Source: Strigamia acuminata (lineage: Eukaryota > Arthropoda > Chilopoda > Geophilomorpha > Linotaeniidae). From it: 64,000 nt of DNA. The number at the start of each line of letters is the position of its first letter. The stretch's first letter is position 1. The translations under genes were made by a program, and so were the position numbers. Of the stretch, positions 40,095-52,428 are shown piece after piece. The notes under the pieces were generated by a model. It did not search any database and was not told where the DNA came from. It was given only the letters and a program-made list of their open reading frames with translations. The stretch spans positions 22,313,060 through 22,377,059 of the forward strand of contig OX442314.1 in the NCBI GenBank assembly GCA_949358305.1, written 5' to 3'.

Positions 40095-43000
40095 GTTTGT
40101 TGGATTTACTTGTTTCGATTGACGATGATTATGATACGCGATCATTTTGTAATATTTATTATCATTCAAACCTACGATTTTATTTTATTTTATTTTATTT
40201 TATATTTCTTTTCTTTTCTTTTTCTGTTCTTTTATTCTATTCTATTTTTGTTTTTGTTTGCGATTTTTTTTGATTTTTTCTGTAATATTTTTGTGGTGCG
40301 TATGAATTGCACGTTTGAATGTGCACGTGATGGACCGATTGTGAAGGAATTCAATTTTCCTTTGCCATATGATTTTACCGGAAGTTAAACGGTGAATTTG
40401 TCAATAAACTTTTGTAAATATTATTTAAATTGAATTTTATCGAGAGAAGAAAAATGTATTTTACTTATTATTCGCTAAAGCTGTTGGATGAAATGAGTGG
40501 TGGTTTGTTTACAACTTTTAGCAGTCACAGTTTATTACAGATAAAAGAAAAAAATCGGGTGCCTATTTAATAGTATAATTTCAAGACTTTTTGCCTGAAC
40601 TCAACTAGGGTTGCCATATCTCACGATTTTGGCGAAAAATCCGGCGGACACATTTTTAAAATATTTTTCGTTGACTCAGAAATCAATTGCAAAGTATTTT
40701 GTACAGATTTTTACCAATTGTGGGCTTCAAAACAACAAATTATGAATTTAATTTGGAAAACTTAAATTAAAAACATAAAAAAAAACAATAAAAATGGGGG
40801 AATGGGAAATTCATTAAGTGAAGTCTGGTAACCCTATTTATTCATAAAATTCTATATTATCGGTCCATCACTAAATTTAAAAAATATATATATATAAAAA
40901 TATATAACTTGATGGAATTTTTTTTTGATTACTTGCAGCTTTAGGTAATTTTTAAACATTCGTTGATGCCATGCTTTTGTGATTTACCGTACATTTTAAA
41001 TTGCGGGTATTCGGTAAAGGTGGTGCGGCCCACTTCTTGGAGCGGAAACAATGAACTAATAGAGAAAGTGGTTGTTTATTTACTTCCAATGTTTTTTTTG
41101 TTTTTTTTATGAAATAATAATGAAGATATCAAGAAAAAAAAAGTTTATATCAGAATCAGGATCTCGTAATCGTGGTGCATGTTTGGCGTTGATGTTTGTC
41201 TTTTGTCAATAAGTGATGAGGCAGCTGTTTTTCAATTAATTGTAGTGTGTTGTATACGATGTCGGGATCAACTTCATACATCATTTCTTTCTTTTCTTCT
41301 CACCGAGACAGTTAGGTTTTGATTTTGTGCGTGTTTATATTGAACTCTAGTTGATTAATGAAGTGTATCGTTTATTTCCCTCGCCAGTTGTTATGTTGTT
41401 TGAACTGATAGTGCTTGTTTAAGAATATGTTGTAGCGTTGTTCCTTGAAAAGGCAATGTTATTCATTATTGTGCCACTGTCCGTTTCTCTTGTTTCTGTA
41501 CATTTTTGTTAGTTTAGTCGAGTGTGGTATTTGTAGATTTGATTGATTGACAAATGAAGTGAAATGGAGCTTTTTTTAAAAATTTAATTTGTGTTTGTAG
41601 TTGGCATAAAAATACTGCACCAACGAATTTAACATAATATTTTTTAGTATTATTTCGTTTGACACAACACATTTTATTTGAGTACTTTTTTATTTTGGTT
41701 CGCAATATTCTGCTTGAAACAGAAAAGAAAACTTATGCGCCTGGCTCGGGGGGGGGGGGGATGATTTATAAATTATAATTGCTGAGATTTGCTGTGATGT
41801 TTTTGTTGGGCTCTCAGTCAGTTGTGCGGCTGAAAAGTGTAATTGCAGTCTGTTAGTGGATCCAGCGAGATGCACACTCGTGAGAGCGTCGCGTCGACAA
41901 AAGGATGTTCTAATTGTATTCATCGATTTCCAAACGGGGCGTGTCATCTAGCGCGAAAATATATTCCGCGAATCGATTTACCGCGAATAAGAAATACCGC
42001 GAATCGATTTACCGCGAATTCAAATTCAAATTTACTATTTTCTCTTGGCTTTCCTGCCCAGCTTCGACGGCGAATTGTTCAGTAATAATGAATGTCAAAA
42101 ACCAAGTGTGTTTAATGATACAATAGGTACGATGTGATGCTGCAATGTTGGCGCAAAGATTCTCATGCGAGACCAACGTTTATTGATCTCGTTACTAAAA
42201 TTGAATCGATTATCCATGCATTGAAAAGAATGGTCATCAAAAACGTGTAATTTTAACTGTTTTATATGTGAATCATCCATTACCAGTAGACATAAACAAA
42301 GGCCTTATTTGCAACAGGTTTTGTCTTGTTTTCGCAACTAAAATCCCTCGATTTATTCGCAAATCTTTGCAGCGCTTCGGCTTAGGAATTGCACGATTCA
42401 AAAGCACAATTAATTCCACCCAAACACAACATCAGGTACACGTCCAACGTTGTAGTAATAGAAAATAGAAATCTTATAACGGCACTAAAATTTCCTTAAA
42501 TAGTAAATGATAGTGTTACATAAACAGTCGAAGCTGGGCAGGAAAGCCAAAAGAAAATAGAGGAGTGGATTTTAGAAATTCGCGGTAATTCGCGGTAATT
42601 CGCGGTACTTCCTGTTCGCGCTAAATTGTTTCGCGCTAAATCGATTAGCGGAAAATCGATGTTCGAGCGCGAATTATTTTTTTCGCGGTAAAGCGAGTTC
42701 GCGGTAAATTGAGTCGCGGTAGATGTGCGGCCCCTTCCAAACAGAAAGAAGTTTGGAATTTTATTATTATTTAATTTTATCACATCAAAAAGTATTTTTT
42801 GTTTTAACACTGGTGTTTAAAAAGACCCCGTTAAAAGCTGAGTTAAAAACAAAGCGTCTTCGAGCTACTTTGGCTTTAGTAATTATTACCATAATCAGGT
42901 ACCGGTACTCGATATTTTTTTTAGTTTTCGTGTATTTAATTAAAATGTACAGAACGTTTTTTAAGTGAATACAGTATTCTTTTATTTCTCCACATAATTG

Positions 43001-43392
43001 TAATTAATCAAAAAGCATCATCCTTGGTTCATGATCCTAGATTAAAAATGGCGGAGAGTTTTTCGTAACAGGACAGCCATATAAGCTTTACGTAAGAACA
43101 TCGCAAGTTCATGGGAATAAAAGCCTAAGATACTGCCAGTGCTCTTGAAGTCATACGAGGACCAATACCATTCATTTTTTTGTCGTCAGGTATTTATTAT
43201 TCGACAGCGTAAAAAAGGAAAACTCCAACAACATTACTCAAGAAAGATTACCGGTATTCGGAAACGAAAAATGTAACTACCCTACCGGTAATCAATTTTC
43301 ATCGTTTTTCGTCAGAAGTTCTAGTTACGACGTTAAATGGCCGCACTGGACTGTTCATGCGCATTCATTAAATATTCATAGTGGGCAAATTA
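40095..43392. other. MAST 3' UTR and repeat-rich spacer
   Basis: About 3.3 kb with no supported coding exon. It starts with the MAST 3' UTR (AATAAA 40403) and includes a run of 13 G (about 41748-41760) and the large inverted repeat at 41949-42725. The remaining sequence is AT-rich and shows no protein similarity I recognise. Confidence 0.5.
41949..42725. mobile_element. Inverted-repeat element with TTCGCGGTAA arrays
   Basis: The left arm (about 41949-42070) has repeated ACCGCGAATCGATTTACCGC units, then ATTTTCTCTTGGCTTTCCTG and CCCAGCTTCGAC. The right arm (about 42536-42725) carries the reverse complement: GTCGAAGCTGGGCAGGAAAG, then tandem AATTCGCGGTAATTCGCGGT units. About 465 bp of unrelated sequence lies between. 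It looks like a non-autonomous DNA element or two MITEs in opposite orientation. Confidence 0.65.
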
Positions 43393-43793
43393 ATGACGCG
43401 CAGAGAAAACATTTTCTTTGGTAATTTAAACCGCTTCATTGGTCATCAGTTGATGCGATCGACAAGGGGTTTTCAGGTGAGTTTTTGTGTTTTATAATTA
43501 TAGTTTGGCTAACTTTGTTGTTTTCTTTCTTGCCGTCTTTGTTTAGTATATGCTTTTCCTCTCGCTGTAGCGTAGATTTAGTTTAGGATTAGCTCGTTTA
43601 CTCTCTGATTCTTTTAGCTGTGTATTGCACCATTTATACCGACCATTAGTTGATAATTTGTTTAATTTTATCTTTGTATTTTACTAGCCGTTTATCATTT
43701 CGTTAGGTACATACATGTTTAATTACGTGATGTATTTTGTTTTTCTAGGTTATTAAAACTGCTACAGAAGCCACAGGAGCAAATTGCCAGTAA
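43393..43793 (+). CDS. Candidate 42-residue spliced microprotein
   Basis: ATG 43393 opens MTRRENIFFGNLNRFIGHQL and continues MRSTRGFQ to a strong donor (CAG|GTGAGT, exon 43393-43476). An acceptor TTTTCTAG joins exon 43749-43793, adding VIKTATEATGANCQ and TAA. Both exons are in phase 0. An AATAAA follows near 43850, so the unit has promoter-side GC enrichment, clean intron and polyadenylation signal. I do not recognise the protein. The basic, hydroxylated first half could be a mitochondrial presequence; the alternative is a non-coding RNA gene. Confidence 0.4.
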
Positions 43794-43896
43794 TTGTGGA
43801 AGACTGCAAGGATCATTTTGTATTTTAATTGTTACAATTGCAATTTTGAATAATAAATATATTTATATGCATTTTTATTGTCTCCATTAATTTATT

Positions 43897-44090
43897 TCCT
43901 CTCCTCTTCCTTTTTTCTCCTCTTTTTTTTTCTCCTCTCCTCTTCCTTTTTTCTCCTCTTTTTTTTTCTCCTCTCCTCTCCTCTTTCTTTTTTCTCCTCT
44001 CCTCTCCTCTTCCTTTTTTCTCTTCCTTTCCTCTTCTCTTTCTCTCCTCTCCACCTTTCCTCTTCCCTTTCGCCCTCTTTATATATATTC
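43897..44090. repeat. Polypyrimidine (CTCCT/TTTTT) tract
   Basis: About 190 bp almost entirely of C and T, with recurring CCTCTTTTTTTTTCTCC and CTCCTCTCCTC units. It generates spurious Lys/Glu/Arg-rich frames on the minus strand. Such mirror-like pyrimidine tracts can form triplex DNA. Confidence 0.9.
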
Positions 44091-44117
44091 TCAAGCTCAA
44101 CCACATCAAATTCGTCT

Positions 44118-44278
44118 GTAAACCGGACATAGCACCGTCCGGACAGCTGTGTGGACCGGACAGTTTGGAGGTCCTGATTTGGTCCCAACCTATACCCAGC
44201 AATACTAAATCCCCTCTCCCATCCGGACAGCCTTTTAGTTCGGACAACTATCTTGGACCCGTCCTATGTCCGGTCTAC
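44118..44278. mobile_element. Small inverted-repeat element (ACCGGACATAG ends)
   Basis: Left end ACCGGACATAG (44122) and right end CTATGTCCGGT (to 44274) are inverted repeats around about 130 bp with several TCCGGAC motifs. Probably a MITE; no target duplication was confirmed. Confidence 0.5.
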
Positions 44279-44598
44279 GGAGCTTACACTGTATATCGAA
44301 AAAAAAGTCTTTTTTTTTTAAATTTGGCAGCTGAACAGTGCGATGTAAAATACTTTTATTCAATGATTACACAATACAATCAATTTAAAAATACGGTACA
44401 TTGATTTTTTTTTTTTTTTTTAGTTTTATTTTTAATTAAATGTTTATTTTATTTTCCTAAAAAAACAAGAAATGAAATTTTGGATCTTTATTTACTGTAT
44501 TTATTTTTATTTTGGGTTGTAACAGCATAAAAAAGTAGAAATTGCTTGGAAATATTGAATAAATTTTATTGCTATTTAGTAAAAGACTAATACAATTT

Positions 44599-45661
44599 TT
44601 AGGAGCGACATATGTGTTCAATTACTTCTCTTTCTCTTGGATGTAGTTTCCCAAGTTCAACATCAAGTTTCCTCAGTCTGCAGTTAGCTTTTAGCAGATC
44701 ACGTTGCAGTTTCTTCTTCTGTAGCATTAATTGTTTAATTCTCTGCTCGGCTCTTTTCAATTGAATTTGAATTTTATATGGAACTTTTTCTTGTACGCTC
44801 TTTGCAATATTGTTTGATAAATTAATTTCATCACTGTTTTCTTTATGTTGTGAGAATAGGTGTGGTGCCCATTCTTGGATTACACTGGTTGTTTCAGCAT
44901 TGTTGGGTTCAACATTAATCTGCGACTCAGTTAATGAGCAGGGATTCATCTCAACAGTATTGTTATCTTCAAAATAAAATTAAAAAAATTAAACTATTAA
45001 TAAATTTAATAAAAATAATAAATTAAAAGAAAAAAATTATACCTGTGGAATTTTCTTTTGGTGCTTTTTCTTTTATTGGCAACCTTTCCTTTGGAGTGTT
45101 TGGAAAAATAGTTGGTTTAGCATCAGCAGTTAAATCCCATTTACCTCTTTCAATCTCTACAACTTTACCATCAATTATATGTGTATAAACTTTTCTAATG
45201 AAATGATCAGAAAAGTGAATACCGTATTTTACCGAATAACAGTCGCCCTCGAATTGTAGCTGCCCTCGAATAGTAGCCGCGGCCGAGATAGGCGACTTGA
45301 TATAAGAGCCGCCCTCGAATAGTAGCCGCGGCTATATACGTTCAATGAACGTAATAGTAAGATATTGGCCATTATTTAAAATAAGAGCCGCCCCCGAATT
45401 GGAGCCGCCCCCGAATTAAAGCCGCAGCTCAAAGTGGCAGTTTTGAATAAGAGCCGCGGCTCTTATTTAGTAAAATACGGTATCACAAATATAACTTTTG
45501 GTATTAAATAGCCTGTCACTCCTTGGTATTATTAGTCTCCATTGCTTCACTTGATTTGACTTCGGACGAAAGAAATGATGCTTTTCAGTATTTGTTTTAT
45601 AGCCTGACCTGCAGCCAGGTGAAAAACAAGTATAAGTGTAAGTATAAGTATAAGTATAAGC
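44599..45661 (-). pseudogene. THAP-domain gene split by a MITE insertion
   Basis: Read on the minus strand, 45661-45483 encodes the first half of a THAP zinc finger: CFSPGCRSGYKTN, then HHFFRPKSNQVKQWRLIIPR and SYICD. After the MITE (45480-45222) the domain resumes with HFSDHFIRKVYTH and ADAKPTIFPNTP. Removing the 259 bp body and one TA restores CDIHFSDHF, the C..HF pair of the zinc site. In the present DNA the frame meets TAA soon after entering the MITE. The gene continues by a donor at 45042 to exon 44966-44599, whose C-terminal half is a coiled coil (QLKRAEQRIKQLMLQKKKLQ) typical of THAP proteins. No start codon was found for the first part. It is either a pseudogene or expressed without an intact DNA-binding domain. 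Confidence 0.7.
45222..45480. mobile_element. 259 bp TA-flanked MITE, copy 2, in the THAP gene
   Basis: Same length and architecture as 25949-26207: ends CCGTATTTTACCGAATAA and AGTAAAATACGG, repeated GAGCCGCCC-type units and a central ACGTTCAATGAACGT palindrome. TA (45220-45221) and TA (45481-45482) flank it, as for Tc1/mariner-type insertions. It disrupts the THAP coding frame. Confidence 0.9.
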
Positions 45662-45940
45662 ATTTCAATCTTGAGAAATTCTTCCAACAATTAGCATGTG
45701 TGGAAGCATTTGAAACAACACAGTAAAATCAAAATGGAGCGCGATGATGACGTCGAATTTGCCTGATTTAATGAAGTGCAAATTTTTTCCGCTAGAGGAC
45801 CTACTGTTCCCGTTTGTTTTTTATTTTGGCGCTTCCAAGATGAAGTAATCTTCCAGACGAAAGATGACGAGTGAAGTGAAGATGATCCCAGTTTTTAAAT
45901 TTAAATTCACGCGTTTAACCAACCTCTGCAAATCACCACG

Positions 45941-47473
45941 ATGATGAAGCTTGTTTATCGTTTCGCATTGACTTCACTAACAGTTACACTAGTTCTCGTC
46001 CTCTTTTCATACTCAAAAAGAAAACACGACCTTCTCGATCCTGATCCCCATCTACTAACATCTCATTTTCAAAACACCAGGTAACACTTTCTGCACATAC
46101 ATTGCACATACATTGCCGATTACATTTTAATTTCATTTCTACAGCATCCTGAACGAATCCAAAATGACTACTCAACGATCATTCCCTACTATCGACAAAA
46201 TCGTCCTATCTGTGGTTATTTGTAACGATCGCCTTAACGAAACTTTGGTGATGCTCAAGTCGGCTGTGACCCTGACGAAAACTCCAATTCATTTCATTCC
46301 TGTAATCGAGACGAACTTGACCGAAAAACTTGAAAAAACGGTGAATTTAACGAGTAGGATTTAATATTTATTTATTTGTGACACCGTGGTTGATGTAATT
46401 TGCAGTTGGCATCGTGGCCTGATAAAATACAGCGGAAACTAACCTTTACAATCTATCCCATTACATTCCCTTTGGATTTAAAAGAGGCTTTAGAATGGAG
46501 AAAATTATTCAAACCTTGCGCGTCACAGAGGCTTTTCCTTCCTGTAAGTTTTAAAGTTTACTCAATTAAAGATTTTATCTAATTTTTATATGATTTATGT
46601 ATTATTTTTGCAGACTCTTCTACAGGATGTAGATGCACTTTTATACGTCGATACTGATATTTTATTTTTACGACCATTAGATGAATTATGGAATTTTTTT
46701 TCACTCATGAATTCTAGTCAAATGGCAGCCATGACGCCAGAACACGAAGATTATGCAACTGGATGGTACAATAGATTTGCACGCCATCCGTATTATCCAC
46801 CTCTAGGTACCGGAAGATAATAAAATTTATTTTCAACACTTGTTAATTCGTTTTTATTTATTTTTTCAGGAGTAAATTCGGGAGTAATGTTGATGAATCT
46901 AACTAGAATGAGGTTATTTGAATGGCAAAAGAAAATCATTCCCATTTATAACGAATATAAATATAAATTAACATGGGGAGATCAAGATATTATAAATATT
47001 TTGTTCTTTTTTCATCCAGGTAAATGTTTTATAATTTATTCCAAACGAAAATGGTATTAGTAATTTTGTTATCACATAATTTCAGATAAAGTGTATATTT
47101 ATCCGTGCGAGTGGAACTTCAGATCCGATCACTGCATGTACACGAGTGTGTGCAAGTCTGCCGATGGGAATGGCGCTGGTGTGCTACATGGGAGCCGCTC
47201 TGTTTTTCATAACAAAAAGCAAATCGCATTTAAAGCAGTTTACGACGCTTTTGAGAAGGTTGTATTTTTTGTTTAATTTGCTTGTGGCGATGAATTTTAT
47301 TAATTTAGTTTTGTTTTGTTTGTGTGTAGTACAATTTTGAAGACGATTTGAAGACTCATTTGCTGGTGCCACTTCAGTTGTCGCTCCAAGATGCAATTCG
47401 AACGAATTGTGGGAAAATAAAAAGGATATTTCTAAAATCGTTGTCGAAATACATTCAGGAGAATCATACGTAG
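45941..47473 (+). CDS. GXYLT: Glucoside xylosyltransferase (GXYLT1/2 type)
   Basis: GXYLT enzymes are type II ER/Golgi membrane glycosyltransferases (GT8 fold). They add the first xylose to O-linked glucose on EGF repeats of Notch and related proteins. Seven exons in frame: 45941-46080, 46145-46340, 46406-46543, 46614-46806, 46870-47019, 47086-47258 and 47330-47473. The N-terminus has a short cytoplasmic tail and a signal anchor ([17 protein letters not shown]). The catalytic part contains [16 protein letters not shown] with the DxD metal motif, [56 protein letters not shown] and LHGSRSVFH. All match human GXYLT in order. The first of two adjacent ATGs (45941, 45944) is annotated. Confidence 0.95.
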
Positions 47474-48186
47474 GAGTTTTATTTCTTATTTTTGATATTT
47501 GTCGTTTATGTGAATCTGTTTTGTGCCATTTTACCGGTTGGATATTAATAAATCATTTATTATATGATTAATAATAGAGAAATTATGTAAAACAAAATAA
47601 ATAATGCCATGTATTTTTCATTTAAATAGATGAAAATATTTCAAACATGTATATTTTTAACGTGATTGCCATATTTGTCACTGTCGCTCGAAATTGTGCG
47701 AGATGATGGGAGAATTACAATATAAATACTCTACAATTATTTATTGGGAACTAATTGTGTTTTATTGTCGAAACTATATTAAATCTATACATAAAGTGAA
47801 TTTATTTTTTGTTTTGTGGTAATTTACAACTATTATTTAGATTTATTCGTGTCACTCAAGTAAATCTTGGACGAATAAAAGAATAAACAGATAAATAGTA
47901 AATAGATAAAAGATTAAATAAATCATACGGTTTTTCTAATGGGGAAAAGTACTCGAAACATGACGTGTTTCTGCTCTTGGGCGTATTTATCTTGGCATCT
48001 GGTTGTTTACATCTTTTCCTTTTTTGCTGTAAGTTAATACGATAACTCGAGTAATGAATGGCTTCTTTATTCTAAATTAAGAACTGCTGCATCGTGATAA
48101 AAGCGTTCACTTTTTTCCTCCTCATAATTACATCAGACATAACTTTATGATAAAACTGCGTTGAGCAGCTGAAGGATTCAGTTAAA
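47474..48186. other. Intergenic spacer after GXYLT
   Basis: About 710 bp of AT-rich sequence. It contains a GXYLT AATAAA near 47550 and the presumed promoter of the next gene. I see no coding signal. Confidence 0.5.
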
Positions 48187-48947
48187 ATGAATCCACAGAC
48201 ATTGGGCTGTTTACTTGTTTACTTAACGTGCTGCATCATCATCAATGCGGACACGAAATCAGAAGACTACACGCAAGAGGTGAAGCATTATCAGAAAACA
48301 CTTATGGCTTTGCACGAGAAAATCGACTCGGTCGTCAATTTGGAATGGCGAATGTCCAAACTGGAAGCAACTATCGAGGAAAACAGAGGGAATGACGAAC
48401 AAACCCAAACGTTAATCGATGTAGCGGATTATTACGACGGTCAACAGTATTCAGATAAAAAAGAGTCATTGGCGAGCATCAATAAGACCGTGATAGACGC
48501 TTTGAAAAAGGTTGAAAACATGTTGACTAATGTGGAGCAAGTTGAGAATCAAGTGTCGGAACTGGACAAACAGGTTTAGTTATTACAAACTGCCATTCTA
48601 TTTGGTTTTTGATAATCAGTTTGTTTTAGGTTTCGTCTTTCGAGGAATGGAAAGAGAAAACGAATTTTGAAGAGCAGGCGGAGGAGGTGAAACAAATGGG
48701 TAAACAGATGGAAGATTTTGATGCGACGCAACAGGAGTTAAATATTGTGACGCGCCAACTACAAAATGAAACGCATGACTTGAGAGAAGACGTTTCTAAT
48801 GTCAATGCGTGGGTGAGGAGAATGAAAGAAGATTTCCAGAATGCTTTTGAAACGATTCGGGCAAATTTAAGCGAAATTTGGAAGGAAAGCCAAAATAATG
48901 CTTCAGATAAAACTGTTGTGGATATTGTGGAAAGTGACACTACCTAA
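48187..48947 (+). CDS. Secreted coiled-coil protein of unknown function
   Basis: Two exons, 48187-48573 and 48630-48947, give 234 residues. The N-terminus MNPQTLGCLLVYLTCCIIIN is a signal peptide, with likely cleavage after INA-D. The rest is a long acidic heptad-rich coiled coil: EVKHYQKTLMALHEKIDSVV, SINKTVIDALKKVENMLTNV, VKQMGKQMEDFDATQQELNI, ending SDTT. There are N-glycosylation sites (NKT, NET, NLS) and no cysteine after the signal peptide. It resembles extracellular rod segments (such as cTRP-, olfactomedin- or fibrinogen-like N-terminal stalks) but lacks any globular domain. I do not recognise the family. Confidence 0.7.
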
Positions 48948-49475
48948 ATTTATAATAAAATGTAAAAATTGAGAATGGAACCTTGTTAACAGGTTTCTGT
49001 CTAAGCTTTTAATTTATAATGTAACTTATCATTGAGTTTCTTGTATTAAAACATTCTTTGATGAAATCCAAGTTCGTTCTTCCAGGAGCGCAAGAGTTCT
49101 CGAATGTTTGTTGACTTGCACTTTACTGTAAGTCGTACATACAAATTACAAACTTCCTATTTCCATAGATCACTGTAGGAATATTCAACCTAGCAAATGC
49201 ATCCTTCGCATATTCAATAAAAATTTATATTTGTTTAATTCAAAAGTCGACTAAAACTAAAAAAATTAATTCAATTAATTGTAAATAATACATTAAGTGT
49301 TTATTATACGCTACATTTTTAAGTTGGAGATCTTGTCCAATTTTTTGAAGTCAATTCTAGCACAAAATTACATTCGAATCTCATCCAGCCACAATCCGTG
49401 GTAGACTCACTCCTGTACAACGTTTTTGCAGTTTTTCAAGTAAAATACACAATTCCAACAAATTAAACCTTTATT
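48948..49475. other. Convergent 3' ends of the coiled-coil gene and RIOK2
   Basis: About 530 bp, AT-rich, no coding signal. A plus-strand AATAAA lies near 48954. Confidence 0.5.
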
Positions 49476-51247
<1,772 letters not shown>

Positions 51248-51404
51248 TTTTTAGCGTGAATATCAATTATCAATGTGAAATTGCACCAGAACCAACACGA
51301 ATATACCACGCGTAATGGCGCACAGTTTGATCGCAGTTCGATTAGTCATTCCAGTTATTTTCATTTCCTCTTATAGACTTCCGGTAAGACTGAAAGCGAG
51401 CATC
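51248..51404. promoter_or_regulatory. Bidirectional promoter of RIOK2 and ARMC7
   Basis: 157 bp separate the two start codons. An upstream in-frame ATG for ARMC7 (51315) exists but adds no family-like sequence. Confidence 0.55.
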
Positions 51405-52291
51405 ATGTTTAGTAGCAACAAATATTTACAAAAACGGACAAAATCAGATGATGCGGGGAGATTTGAGTACTTACAAAGCTTACTAACAGAATTTCAAGAC
51501 ACTGATTCGGAAGGTTGTTCTTATTAATTTTTTTAAAAAAACATGATAATTTTCATCACGTTGTATAGTATCCTAATTAATATTTTTATATTTTTACTAC
51601 AGAAGCACGAGTACAAATCATGGCTAACTTGGCTAATTTTGCCTACGATCCTATTAACTATCTGTTTTTAAGGGACCTAAATGTGTTGGATTTATTTTTA
51701 GGTAATTTCATTAAAATTGTTGCTATAAAAATAAAATTATTTATATTTTTTTCATTGTATTTAAAGATAACTTGACGACTGATGATTCGCAGCTGGTTGA
51801 ATTTGCGATAGGAGGATTGTGTAATTTATGCTTAGGTTGACAAAGTGTGATTTTAATTTATTACAACAAATTTTAATCACATTTACCTTTAATTCATATT
51901 CTTAGATACAACTAATAGAGATTATATCATTCAAATGGGAGGAATTCAATTAATAATTCGGTGCTTATCGAGGTGAAAAGGAATTATAAATAAATTAAAA
52001 TTGTTATTGACTTGATTGTATCAACACCGATGTCACCTTTTTACAGCGCAAATGAGGAAACTGTATTAAATGCCATAACAACATTATTGTTTTTAATCAC
52101 ATCAGAATCGAAAAAAGGTAGAAAAAAATATATATATTTTTAAAAAAATGAAAAATTGTAAGCTCATCCTGATTTCAGAAATAGCCACACAGCCAGTGCT
52201 GGAATGCATGAAAAAATTATCAAGCTCGTCGAACTCGAGGTTAAAAAACCTGTCATTAATTTTCATTCAAGATCATGGAACTGAAATGTAA
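51405..52291 (+). CDS. ARMC7: Armadillo repeat-containing protein 7
   Basis: ARMC7 is a small all-helical Armadillo protein found in higher-eukaryote spliceosomal complexes. Six short exons: 51405-51513, 51603-51701, then four more ending with TAA at 52289-52291, about 190 residues (human 198). Matching blocks are [68 protein letters not shown] and [11 protein letters not shown]. The human sequence as I recall it has the same order ([41 protein letters not shown]). I chose ATG 51405 since homology begins about 15 codons later. Exon phases alternate consistently. A polyadenylation signal is at about 52304, only 125 bp before the next gene's start. Confidence 0.95.
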
Positions 52292-52428
52292 TTCAAAGCT
52301 GTAAATAAAGTTTGTTTTTCTAGAAAATATTCATGTTTGTTTATCGCTATGGTTACAGTGGGTGCGGCTGGTCATTTGTCAATACCTTTCTGTTTAGTTG
52401 CCAACCTTCAGACTCGTTGTCTATCTAA

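Noticed and set aside
42577-42608. CRISPR-like tandem of short repeats
   Set aside because: The repeats are contiguous or variably spaced within an inverted transposon-like element in a eukaryotic genome; no spacer structure.
43825-44247. Lys/Arg/Glu-rich minus-strand frames
   Set aside because: Translation of the polypyrimidine tract; a simple-sequence artefact.
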